Of a stretch of 32,633 bases of DNA, positions 6,468-14,139 are shown one piece after another; positions within the stretch are counted from its first letter, which is position 1; every line of letters starts with the position of its first letter. Origin of the DNA: an uncultured Campylobacter sp. (GTDB taxonomy: Bacteria; Campylobacterota; Campylobacteria; Campylobacterales; Campylobacteraceae); assembly GCA_937990735.1 (NCBI GenBank), contig CALKQT010000060.1, forward strand, positions 1 through 32,633, read 5' to 3'. The translations under genes were made by a program, and so were the position numbers. The notes below the pieces were generated by a model. That model had not been told where the DNA came from and did no database searches. It worked only from the letters and a program-made list of their open reading frames with translations.

Positions 6468-7628
6468 TTAAATTTTGCCCTTTATCGCGGCACGGATTTG
6501 CGGCAGGCGCGCCTTTACGAGCTCATAGACGAAGCTTTTGCAAAGCCGCTCGCCGCGCAGATGATCGCTTACGATCTTCATCATCGCCCACGGCACGCAC
6601 GCACGCTCGCAAGCGCTCACGAAAAGCACGCTCTCCATATCGTAAAGCGTAACGTAGTGATTTGTGCACCCGCGAGTAGCGTATTTTGCCGTGTACGGCG
6701 TATTTTGTACTGCTCGTGCTGCGGTATTCGTCGCAGCGCTGCACTTACCTACCGCGATTTGTGAGGGTTTTGCGCTCGCTAAATTTTGCGCCGCGGCCTG
6801 CGTCGCGCTTTGTGTCGCAACCCGCGTCGCGTCGTGCGTGAAATTTTTTGTATTTTCTGCGCCGTTCGCCCTTTGCGTTGGGGCTTGTGCGTTTATCTTG
6901 CCGCACGCCTCGGTCGCTGCGATATTTGCCTCATCGGTCTGCTCCGCTGCGTTTAAAATTTTAGGCTCGTTTACGCAGATTAAATTTGCCCGCAGCTTGC
7001 CGTCTAAACTCGCGCCGCAAAATTCCTGCTCGCGAACGTTTTGAAATTTCGGAGCCTGCGCGCTGTGTTCCCCAAGCTGCGAGCGATAAAATTCCGATCC
7101 GTCCTCGCCGCAAAATTCCTGCGCCGCCGTGCCGTCAAAGTAAAACGCCTCGCCGATTTGCACGCCTTTATCCGCGCAGCCGCAGACGCCTATGTTTAGC
7201 GCAAAGTCCACGCGCCGCGAAAGTAAAATTTCACCGAAGCGCTTCAAATTTCGCGCGGAGCCAAGATTTAAAATTTTAAAATTTTCAGTCGTATTTTGCG
7301 CGGAGTCAGCTTCTGCGTCGCCGCCGCAGAGCGCGCCCACATCCGAAGAATGCTTAAATTTTACGTCCGCACCGCACCGATCCTTGCGAAGCTCGCGCCC
7401 GAATTCTGCGTCTGCATCGGCACTGCGAATAAATTCCGCACCGGGTTCGCTCTTAAATTCTATTTCTATGCCACCTGCAGCGCCCGCTTCAAATTTAGCC
7501 CCAAACCTCACGCCGCAGATGTATAGAAGCATCTGCTCGCCTGCGAACAGATCGCCGTCGTGAGTAAGTTTAAAACTCTCGATTATCGCTTGGGCTTCGC
7601 AGCGCAAAGCCGTACAGATCAGTATCAT
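6468..7628 (-). CDS. Nucleoside phosphorylase/nucleosidase-like protein with two large low-complexity insertions (386 aa)
   Basis: Core segments fit the phosphorylase/nucleosidase superfamily (MTA/SAH nucleosidase or futalosine hydrolase type). Residues 1-45 (MILICTALRCEAQAI) form the first strand and helix. About 116-172 (FALNIGVCGCADKG, then IGEAFYFDG) is the usual G.aG segment. About 320-386 (TLYDMESVLFVSACE, then MMKIVSDHL) supplies the (E/D)ME substrate motif. Residues of about 46-115 and 173-319 are alanine-, glutamine- and threonine-rich inserts that do not look like a fold, and their DNA is dense in RAATTY words. The core alone would be about 170 aa, shorter than typical enzymes, so activity is uncertain. 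It is divergent from uvrA. The substrate is unassigned. Confidence 0.65.
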   Translation of the reverse strand: MILICTALRCEAQAIIESFKLTHDGDLFAGEQMLLYICGVRFGAKFEAGAAGGIEIEFKSEPGAEFIRSADADAEFGRELRKDRCGADVKFKHSSDVGALCGGDAEADSAQNTTENFKILNLGSARNLKRFGEILLSRRVDFALNIGVCGCADKGVQIGEAFYFDGTAAQEFCGEDGSEFYRSQLGEHSAQAPKFQNVREQEFCGASLDGKLRANLICVNEPKILNAAEQTDEANIAATEACGKINAQAPTQRANGAENTKNFTHDATRVATQSATQAAAQNLASAKPSQIAVGKCSAATNTAARAVQNTPYTAKYATRGCTNHYVTLYDMESVLFVSACERACVPWAMMKIVSDHLRGERLCKSFVYELVKARLPQIRAAIKGKI

Positions 7629-7637
7629 TTGCCGCCT

Positions 7638-7660
7638 TTGTTAAAACCGCATTTTAACAA
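7638..7660. promoter_or_regulatory. Perfect palindrome in the divergent promoter region of uvrA (candidate operator)
   Basis: TTGTTAAAA, five bases (CCGCA), then TTTTAACAA: 9-bp perfect arms centred at 7649. It lies 8 bp upstream of the uvrA -10 box and 10 bp upstream of the divergent gene's start codon. That is where a repressor would block both promoters. It cannot be a terminator for either gene because both point away from it. The protein that might bind is unknown; it does not match the LexA box I know, and Campylobacter lacks a classical LexA. Confidence 0.5.
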
Positions 7661-7667
7661 TTTGAGC

Positions 7668-7673
7668 TATAAT
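7668..7673 (+). promoter_or_regulatory. -10 box TATAAT of uvrA
   Basis: GAGCTATAATGTAAG, with 30 bases between the hexamer and the ATG at 7704. The candidate operator occupies the -35 zone. Confidence 0.65.
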
Positions 7674-7703
7674 GTAAGATTAATTTGGCACAAAAGGGCG
7701 AAA

Positions 7704-10550
7704 ATGAACGATCTCATTACCATCACGGGCGCGCGCGAGCACAATCTGAAAAATATAAATTTGCAAATTCCAAAGGACAAACTCGTCGTTTTTACCGGTC
7801 TTAGCGGCAGCGGCAAGAGCACGCTGGCGTTTGATACGCTATATGCCGAGGGGCAGCGCAGATATGTCGAGAGCCTAAGCAGCTATGCGAGGCAGTTTTT
7901 AGACCGCGTAGGCAAGCCCGACGTCGATAAGATCGACGGTCTGACGCCTGCGATCGCGATCGATCAAAAAACGACGTCGAAAAATCCGCGCTCGACGGTG
8001 GGCACGATCACCGAAATTTACGACTATCTGAGGCTGCTTTATGCGCGCGTGGGGGTGCAGCATTGCCACAAATGCGGTAAGCCGATCTCAAAGATGAGCT
8101 CCAGCGACATCATCGCCGAGATTATGAAGCTGCCGCGCGGCGCGAAGGTGATCTTGGGCGCGCCCTTGGTGCGCGAGAAAAAGGGCAGCTTCGCCGATAT
8201 GCTACAGAGCCTACGCGAGCAGGGCTACGTGCGCGCTCAGATCGACGGCGTACTGGTGCGGCTGGACGAGGAGATCGAGCTGAGCAAGACGAAAAAGCAC
8301 TCGATCAAGGTCATCATCGACCGCACGATCATCGACGAGGAAAATTCCATCCGTATCGCAAGCGATGTCGAAAAGGCGCTCAAGCTCAGCTTCGGCGAGC
8401 TTGAGGTGGAGATCGCAAACGCCGCCGAGCTGGGGCTCGCGCAGAGTCTGATCCACTACAGCGAGCATATGGCGTGCTTTGATTGTAAAATTTCATTCAA
8501 GCCGCTCGAACCGCTCGCGTTTAGCTTCAACTCCCCAAAGGGCGCGTGCGAGAGCTGCGACGGGCTAGGGATAAAATTTAGCCTCGATCTGGGCAAGATC
8601 ATCAACGAAAATGCCTCGATCGAGGGCGGCGCGATTAAAGTGATGTCGGGCTTTAACAAGAGCTATTATTATAAATTTCTGCTCGGATTTTGCGAAGCAA
8701 ACGGCATAAACGTCAAAATCCCGTACGCAAACTTAAGCGAGGAGCAAAAAAAGCTGATCCTCTACGGCAGCGTCAAAGAGATCGATTTTTACTGGAAAAA
8801 ACATAAGCTCGTGCGTAAATTTGAGGGCGCGATCAAATACGCCTACGATCTGCTCAAAAACGAAAGCGATCTGGACGATTATATGAGCGAAAAAATTTGC
8901 CCCGACTGCGGCGGACTGCGCCTGCGCCCGGAAAGCCTAGCCGTAAAGGTCGCAGGGAAAGGCATCGGCGACGTGATAAATATGAGTATCGCAGACTGCG
9001 TGGAGTTTTTCAGCGACGAGAAGCGGTTTTCAAATTTAAGCGAAAAGGACGCGCAGATCGCAGCGCCGATCCTAAAAGAGATCAGCGAGAGGCTGTTTTT
9101 CTTAAAGGACGTGGGGCTTGGATACCTCACGCTGGGGCGCGATGCGCGCACCATCAGCGGCGGCGAGGCGCAGCGCATCCGTATCGCAAGCCAGATCGGC
9201 TCTGGTCTTAGCGGCGTGATGTACGTGCTCGATGAGCCTAGCATCGGGCTTCACGAGCGCGATACGCAAAAGCTCATCAAGACGCTGCGAAGCTTGCAAG
9301 AAAAGGGAAATTCCGTAATCGTCGTCGAGCACGATAAAAAGACGATCGAGGCGGCGGACTTCGTCGTAGATATCGGCCCTGGGGCGGGCAATCTAGGCGG
9401 CGAGGTCGTATTCGCAGGAGACGTCGCGCATCTGCTTAAAAGCAACACGCAAACCGCGCTGTATCTGAACAACCAAAAGGAGATAAACTACCAAAAGCAC
9501 CGCAAGCAGGAGCTTTGGCTAAGTATCAAAAACGTAAATATCAATAATATCCACGGCCTTTGCGCAAAATTTCCGCTGCGAAATCTAGTCGGTATCACGG
9601 GCGTTAGCGGCAGCGGCAAGAGCTCCTTGGTGCTACAAACAATCCTACCGACGGCACTTGAGGAGCTAAATCGCGCCAAAAAGGTGCACGCGGTAAAGGG
9701 CGCTAAAATTTCTGGGCTTGAGAGCCTGGATAAAGTGATCTATCTGGATCAAACCCCGATCGGACGCACTCCGCGCAGCAATCCCGCGACCTACACGGGG
9801 GTGATGGACGAGATCCGCGCGCTTTTTGCCGCGACGAAAGAAGCGCAGCTGCGCGGATACAAGATCGGTCGCTTCAGCTTCAACGTCAAGGGCGGGCGCT
9901 GCGAAAAATGCGCGGGCGAGGGCGAGATCACGATTGAGATGCACTTCCTGCCCGATATCAGCGTCGTTTGCGACGTGTGTCACGGCACGAGATACAATGC
10001 GCAGACGCTTGAAATTTTATACAAAAACAAAAGTATAGCCGACGTTTTGGCGATGAGTATCGACGAGGCGCTCGAGTTTTTCAAAGCCGTGCCTAAAATT
10101 TATCAAAAGCTAAAGACGCTCGCAGACGTCGGGCTCGGCTACGTTTCGCTAGGCCAACCCGCCACGACGCTTAGCGGCGGCGAGGCACAGCGCGTCAAGC
10201 TCGCCAAAGAGCTAAGCCGCACCGACACGGGCAATACGCTCTATATCCTGGACGAACCAACTACGGGACTTCATTTTGCAGACGTAGATCGCTTGGTGGC
10301 GGTGCTGCACCATTTGGTCGATCTGGGAAATTCCGTCTTTGTGATCGAGCACAATCTGGACGTCATCAAAAATTGCGATTACATCATCGATATGGGGCCC
10401 GAGGGCGGCGAGGGCGGCGGACAGATCGTCGCTTGCGGCACCCCAGAAAAGCTTGCGAAAGATTTCAAAAAGACCGGTAGCTACACGGGGGAATTTTTGG
10501 CGCAGGAGCTAGCGGCGATGAAGAGCGCAAGCAAAAATAAGCGAGATTGA
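7704..10550 (+). CDS. uvrA: UvrABC excision nuclease subunit A (948 aa)
   Basis: UvrA is the ATPase of nucleotide excision repair. It forms a dimer that scans DNA, recognises bulky lesions and loads UvrB. The protein starts MNDLITITGAREHNLKNI. The first Walker A, GLSGSGKS, is at about 32-39, followed by zinc-binding CxxC pairs (HCHKCGK; ACFDCK with CESCDG; CPDCGG). The first ABC signature is ISGGEAQR with VLDEPSIGLHERD. The second ATPase half has GVSGSGKSSL, the GRCEKCAGEGE zinc module, LSGGEAQRVKLAKEL and ILDEPTTGLHFAD. The frame is open upstream to 7560, but the start at 7704 matches the family N-terminus, has AAGGGCG upstream and follows the -10 box. The length is normal. It is not in an operon with its upstream neighbour. 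Confidence 0.98.
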   Translation: MNDLITITGAREHNLKNINLQIPKDKLVVFTGLSGSGKSTLAFDTLYAEGQRRYVESLSSYARQFLDRVGKPDVDKIDGLTPAIAIDQKTTSKNPRSTVGTITEIYDYLRLLYARVGVQHCHKCGKPISKMSSSDIIAEIMKLPRGAKVILGAPLVREKKGSFADMLQSLREQGYVRAQIDGVLVRLDEEIELSKTKKHSIKVIIDRTIIDEENSIRIASDVEKALKLSFGELEVEIANAAELGLAQSLIHYSEHMACFDCKISFKPLEPLAFSFNSPKGACESCDGLGIKFSLDLGKIINENASIEGGAIKVMSGFNKSYYYKFLLGFCEANGINVKIPYANLSEEQKKLILYGSVKEIDFYWKKHKLVRKFEGAIKYAYDLLKNESDLDDYMSEKICPDCGGLRLRPESLAVKVAGKGIGDVINMSIADCVEFFSDEKRFSNLSEKDAQIAAPILKEISERLFFLKDVGLGYLTLGRDARTISGGEAQRIRIASQIGSGLSGVMYVLDEPSIGLHERDTQKLIKTLRSLQEKGNSVIVVEHDKKTIEAADFVVDIGPGAGNLGGEVVFAGDVAHLLKSNTQTALYLNNQKEINYQKHRKQELWLSIKNVNINNIHGLCAKFPLRNLVGITGVSGSGKSSLVLQTILPTALEELNRAKKVHAVKGAKISGLESLDKVIYLDQTPIGRTPRSNPATYTGVMDEIRALFAATKEAQLRGYKIGRFSFNVKGGRCEKCAGEGEITIEMHFLPDISVVCDVCHGTRYNAQTLEILYKNKSIADVLAMSIDEALEFFKAVPKIYQKLKTLADVGLGYVSLGQPATTLSGGEAQRVKLAKELSRTDTGNTLYILDEPTTGLHFADVDRLVAVLHHLVDLGNSVFVIEHNLDVIKNCDYIIDMGPEGGEGGGQIVACGTPEKLAKDFKKTGSYTGEFLAQELAAMKSASKNKRD

Positions 10551-10571
10551 AACGCCTTATTGGGGGCAAAA

Positions 10572-11657
10572 ATGGATCAAGGCAGGCTTGAGGAATTAAA
10601 AAGGCTACTACAAAAGCGACATCAGAAGCCGAAGCGGGGCTTGGAACAAAATTCTAACGGCGAAAATTCTGGAACATCGAATTTTGGAGTCTCGAATTTC
10701 AAAGCTCAAAATTCCGAAATCTCGAATTCCGAAGTTTCTAATTTTGAAGTTTCTAATTCTGAATCCCCGAATTCCGAAGCCTCGAATTTTGAAATCCTGA
10801 ATTCTGAACCTCCGAATTTCGAATCTCTGAATTCCAAAGCACCGAATTCCGCTACTAACGATTTAAATTTAGAAGCCGAAGCAGATCAGAATTCTGTCTG
10901 TGAAAACAGCGCAGAGCAGCAAAATTTTATCTTGGATGACAGCGGCTTTTTGCAGCATAATCCCAAAGCTAGAGATTACGACAAAAATCCGTTAATCCTC
11001 AAAGATCATACTTATTATGACTATATGAAATACTCTATAATTCCTACTATGGTAGGATTGTTAATAGCGCTTGCATTTGCCACTATCGTAAATCCCATAA
11101 ACATTAAAATGTTTCGCCTCCTTCCTTTGGTCTTGGTAATATTCGTAACAAATTTTATGAATAGAGACGGCGCATACTTCGTGTTTTATAACGATAAAAT
11201 TTTATATTACAATAAAAATAAGATTCGTAAAACGTTCGAGATAAATACAATCGGCGCTATGGCTTTAAGCTTTGATTGGAGATGGAGCTGGAAACAAAAA
11301 ATACCTATTTATATAAAGGTCTTTCTTGTTCTTTGGTTTTTGCTCGGCTGCTATACGACGGGAGAGCCGATCAACGGCGTGGCGATAATTTTTACTTTTT
11401 GCTTTTCCATTTTAACTACCAAAGCCTATATGCATCTACTTAACGGCAGCCTCGGCTTTTTCGGTATTCACGATCAGCTTGTGCTTTATAAAGAAAACGC
11501 TGAGGTCGAGATACTAAATATCTTGATGGCGAATAAAGAGGAATATCTGCAGCTGAGAGACTATTTTATGCAAACGATGCAAAAAGATATAAGCAACCTG
11601 CAACGCACGATGTCGATCTTTAATGAAAAGATAGAATTTAGAAAATTTAAATTTTAA
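10572..11657 (+). CDS. Repeat-rich membrane protein, full copy of the left-edge gene (361 aa)
   Basis: I chose the ATG at 10572 (MDQGRLEELKRLLQKRHQ) over a TTG at 10560 because the inverted copy at 328 starts at the same residue. Residues of about 26-95 are 5-residue units such as SNFEV, SNSES, PNSEA, SNFEI, LNSEP, PNFES. After NFILDDSGFLQHNPKA comes a conserved region with four hydrophobic segments (about 152-173, 178-193, 242-260 and 266-285), then a charged C-terminal part. The N-terminal repeat region is probably cytoplasmic. No family is recognised. It follows uvrA by 21 bp and may be read through from it. The remaining body uses ordinary codons and is lower in GC than uvrA. Confidence 0.8.
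   Translation: MDQGRLEELKRLLQKRHQKPKRGLEQNSNGENSGTSNFGVSNFKAQNSEISNSEVSNFEVSNSESPNSEASNFEILNSEPPNFESLNSKAPNSATNDLNLEAEADQNSVCENSAEQQNFILDDSGFLQHNPKARDYDKNPLILKDHTYYDYMKYSIIPTMVGLLIALAFATIVNPINIKMFRLLPLVLVIFVTNFMNRDGAYFVFYNDKILYYNKNKIRKTFEINTIGAMALSFDWRWSWKQKIPIYIKVFLVLWFLLGCYTTGEPINGVAIIFTFCFSILTTKAYMHLLNGSLGFFGIHDQLVLYKENAEVEILNILMANKEEYLQLRDYFMQTMQKDISNLQRTMSIFNEKIEFRKFKF
10649..10849 (+). repeat. In-frame 15-bp tandem repeat centred on AATT
   Basis: AATT-centred hexamers begin at 10649, 10664, 10679, 10694, 10709, 10724, 10739, 10754, 10769, 10784, 10799, 10814, 10829 and 10844, exactly 15 bp apart. Twelve of the fourteen fit RAATTY; those at 10739 and 10754 are TAATTY. Each unit encodes five residues (x-N-F/S-E/K-x). 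The inverted copy at the left edge has nine such hexamers from 126 to 246 with the same spacing. Confidence 0.85.
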
Positions 11658-11711
11658 AATTTTATTAGATTATGTATTTTAAAATTCTGTACTAGTTTGC
11701 TTTTTTTGAGA

Positions 11712-12326
11712 TTAAAATCCCTCTGCTACAATGTCGTAAAGATATCCTACCGTTTCGTCGTTTAAATTTAGCGTCTTTTTGCTTTGTAAAAATTCTAAAA
11801 TTTCATCCTGCGCAAAGCCCGTTCTTTGCGCGCAATGCTCGTGCGCGGGCAAAAAGCCGCGGCATAGCGCGATATTTTCTAAAATTTCTTCATCGCATAA
11901 AAAACAGTATGGCTCGTCGTGCAACCGCCCCTCAAATTTTAAAATTTCGGCGTAGCTTTCTACGATTATGCGGCGCGGATTTTGTTTTCCGAAGTGCGCA
12001 GCAGCGCGGTTTAGCAGTTCGTAATAGAATTTATCCAGATGCTCGGCATCTTTTATATGCGCGTGTAAAAGCCGCATAAATTGCTGCCAAAATAGCAGTT
12101 TATCGCGGTTTCCTAGCCACGCGTATCCCAGATGCATCACGCCGCTAAGGCGCGGCAGGAAGTTTTGATTTTGCGAGAGCTCGAAGTCGATTTTATAGCC
12201 CTGGATGATGTTTGAGTGGCGCGCGCCGTAAAAGCGATACGCACGCACGAGCGCGCTTTCGCTTAGTATGTCTACGATGCAGTCCTCATCCCTAACCTTG
12301 GTCGTTTTTAATATAAATCCTTGCAT
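11712..12326 (-). CDS. recO: Recombination mediator RecO (204 aa)
   Basis: RecO helps RecA displace SSB in the RecFOR/RecOR pathway of recombinational repair. The N-terminal OB-fold part starts MQGFILKTTKVRDEDCIVDI. The helical middle is followed by a C-terminal cysteine/histidine cluster (YCFLCDEE, then LPAHEHCAQ at about 140-167) that may bind zinc. It is short compared with E. coli RecO (about 240 aa) but of the size seen in Campylobacter. It converges on the membrane-protein gene ending at 11657. The divergent neighbour is accD. Confidence 0.88.
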   Translation of the reverse strand: MQGFILKTTKVRDEDCIVDILSESALVRAYRFYGARHSNIIQGYKIDFELSQNQNFLPRLSGVMHLGYAWLGNRDKLLFWQQFMRLLHAHIKDAEHLDKFYYELLNRAAAHFGKQNPRRIIVESYAEILKFEGRLHDEPYCFLCDEEILENIALCRGFLPAHEHCAQRTGFAQDEILEFLQSKKTLNLNDETVGYLYDIVAEGF

Positions 12327-12377
12327 TTTCCTATTTTAGCGAAATTCACATATAAATTTAAATAAAGAATTTTAGGT

Positions 12378-12383
12378 TATAAT
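12378..12383 (+). promoter_or_regulatory. -10 box TATAAT of the accD operon
   Basis: TTTAGGTTATAATCAGAAG, 36 bases before the accD ATG. AAAGGAAATCATATG gives the ribosome-binding site. It is the only obvious promoter before accD-rlmH-dksA-like-14140. Confidence 0.65.
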
Positions 12384-12419
12384 CAGAAGTTTCATTTCAT
12401 AGAATTTAAAGGAAATCAT

Positions 12420-13319
12420 ATGAATTTTGGAGATCTATTTTCAAAAATACGTAGGACGCAACCTGCGCCGAGCGAAGCTCCTACGCACTGGATAAAGTGC
12501 CCAGGATGCGGCGCGCTGATGTATAGCAAAGAGGTCGAGCAAAATCATAGCGTTTGCCCGAAGTGCAACTATCACCTTCGTTTTGACGCGCAGGCTCGCA
12601 TCGATCTGATCTGCGACGAGGGCTCTTTCGTGGAGTACGATCAAAATTTACAGCCCGTCGATCCGCTAAAATTCGTCGATAAAAAATCCTACAAAAAGCG
12701 CATCTCCGAGAGCAAGGAAAAAACAGGCAGGTTTAGTGCGGTAATCGCGGGCGAGGGTGCGATAAGTCGCCAAAAAATTCAGCTCGTGGTGTTTGATTTT
12801 AACTTCATGGGCGGAAGCCTGGGCTCCGTGGAGGGCGAAAAGATCGTGCGCGCCGTAAAACGTAGTCTGGATAAAAAGGAGCCGCTAATCATCGTAAGCG
12901 CAAGCGGTGGCGCAAGGATGCAAGAAAGCACCTTTTCGCTGATGCAGATGAGTAAAACCTCTGCCGCGCTTAAAATTTTATCCGAGCATAAAATTCCTTT
13001 CATCTCCGTTCTTACCGATCCTACGATGGGCGGCGTAAGCGCGTCCTTTGCGTGGTTGGGAGATATTATCATCGCAGAGCCCGGCGCTCTCATCGGCTTT
13101 GCCGGGCAGCGCGTCATCAAGCAAACTATAGGCGCGGATCTGCCCGAGGGCTTTCAAAGATCGGAATTTCTGCTCGAGCACGGACTAATTGATGCGATCG
13201 TGCCTAGAGCCGAGATGAGGCAGTATCTAAGCGATATAATCAACGTGCTTAGCAAAAACGCCGTGCAGATTGATGATACTAGCGATAAGTCGCTGCACGA
13301 AGAGGGAAGCGAAGAGTAG
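12420..13319 (+). CDS. accD: Acetyl-CoA carboxylase carboxyltransferase subunit beta (299 aa)
   Basis: With AccA it transfers the carboxyl group from biotin to acetyl-CoA, making malonyl-CoA for fatty-acid synthesis. The N-terminal zinc ribbon is C27-P-G-C30 and C46-P-K-C49. The crotonase-like carboxyltransferase core has SASGGARMQEST, TDPTMGGVSASFA and GFAGQRVIKQT. The length is normal. Its stop TAG shares one base with the GTG start of rlmH, so the two are probably translationally coupled, as in other Campylobacter genomes. Confidence 0.97.
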   Translation: MNFGDLFSKIRRTQPAPSEAPTHWIKCPGCGALMYSKEVEQNHSVCPKCNYHLRFDAQARIDLICDEGSFVEYDQNLQPVDPLKFVDKKSYKKRISESKEKTGRFSAVIAGEGAISRQKIQLVVFDFNFMGGSLGSVEGEKIVRAVKRSLDKKEPLIIVSASGGARMQESTFSLMQMSKTSAALKILSEHKIPFISVLTDPTMGGVSASFAWLGDIIIAEPGALIGFAGQRVIKQTIGADLPEGFQRSEFLLEHGLIDAIVPRAEMRQYLSDIINVLSKNAVQIDDTSDKSLHEEGSEE

Positions 13320-13771
13320 TGCAGATAACGGTAAATTCCATTCAAAAGGGCACGGACGAGTTCGCAGGCGCGATAAGCGATTATAAAAAAATGGCGGCTA
13401 AATTTGCCGCGGTGCGAGATGAGACCTTTTTTAACGCTAATATCGCTCGCGCACAAAGCACATCTGCTGAGCTAGCGCTTAAGGCGTATGATGAAGCTTA
13501 TCTACCACGCCTTAGCGGATACGTCGTAGCTCTGGACGAACGCGGGCAGGAGCTAGATAGTGTGGAATTTGCGAGTATGCTAAAGGATAAAAGCGCCGTG
13601 TCGTTTTTCATCGGTGGCGCTTATGGGCTTAGTGAAAATTTTAAGGCAAAAGCCGATAAAATAATCAGTCTTAGCAGGCTTACGTTAGCGCACAAAATCG
13701 CTAAACTTTTGCTCTTTGAGCAAATTTTTCGCGCATTGTGCATTAACGCAAACCATCCATATCACAAATAA
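13319..13771 (+). CDS. rlmH: 23S rRNA pseudouridine-1915 N3-methyltransferase (150 aa)
   Basis: This is a SPOUT-family methyltransferase acting on the 70S ribosome at helix 69. The protein starts MQITVNSIQKGTDEF. The SAM-binding knot is FFIGGAYGLSE (about 100-110), with the typical C-terminal LAHKIAKLLLFEQIFRA and ending HPYHK. It starts with GTG overlapping the accD stop. The length is close to the usual 150-156 aa. Confidence 0.93.
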   Translation: MQITVNSIQKGTDEFAGAISDYKKMAAKFAAVRDETFFNANIARAQSTSAELALKAYDEAYLPRLSGYVVALDERGQELDSVEFASMLKDKSAVSFFIGGAYGLSENFKAKADKIISLSRLTLAHKIAKLLLFEQIFRALCINANHPYHK

Positions 13772-13780
13772 AGGGAAGTA

Positions 13781-14137
13781 ATGAAGAAAAACGAGTTGAA
13801 ATTTTACAAGAAAATTTTAGAAGAAAAAAGAGAGCAACTCATCGCCAATATTAATAGCTCTGTAAATGAAATTTCGGAATTGCGCGAAAATAAAGCTGCG
13901 GATGATTTTGACGTAGCGAGTATGAATACGGATTTAAGCATCGAATATTCGCTCAATGTTAATCAACAAAAGGCATTTTTAGAGATCGAAAGCGCGCTTA
14001 AGCGCATCGAAAACGGCACTTATGGGCTTTGCGAGAGCTGCGGTGAGCAGATAAGCTTAGAGCGCCTTAAGGTAAATCCGGAGGCGAGATTGTGCATTTC
14101 GTGCAAGGAACAGGCGGAAAAGCAAAATAGGAGTTAG
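13781..14137 (+). CDS. DksA/TraR-family zinc-finger protein (118 aa)
   Basis: The protein has a coiled-coil N-terminal part (about 1-75: FYKKILEEKREQL, FLEIESALKRI), then GTYGLCESCGEQIS and ARLCISCKEQ, giving the C4 zinc finger CxxC-x17-CxxC. Proteins of this family bind the RNA polymerase secondary channel and tune transcription, often with ppGpp. The coiled-coil tip carries ADDFDVAS, near the DDxxD-type acidic tip of DksA, so regulatory activity is plausible. It has a good AGGGAAG site, sits 9 bp after rlmH, and is followed at once by 14140. Confidence 0.9.
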   Translation: MKKNELKFYKKILEEKREQLIANINSSVNEISELRENKAADDFDVASMNTDLSIEYSLNVNQQKAFLEIESALKRIENGTYGLCESCGEQISLERLKVNPEARLCISCKEQAEKQNRS

Positions 14138-14139
14138 CT

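Noticed and set aside
6374..7563. Plus-strand open frames opposite the nucleosidase-like gene
   Set aside because: They are cysteine/arginine-rich mirror frames with no motifs. The minus frame carries the phosphorylase signatures and a proper start, so it is the real gene.
7560..7703. A longer uvrA frame starting 48 codons upstream
   Set aside because: The family N-terminus begins at 7704, the -10 box (7668-7673) lies inside the extension, and the extra residues look like the reverse of the divergent gene.
10649..10849. Short regular repeats that might be read as a CRISPR array
   Set aside because: The period is 15 bp, in frame and inside a coding region, with no 20-40-bp repeats and no cas genes.
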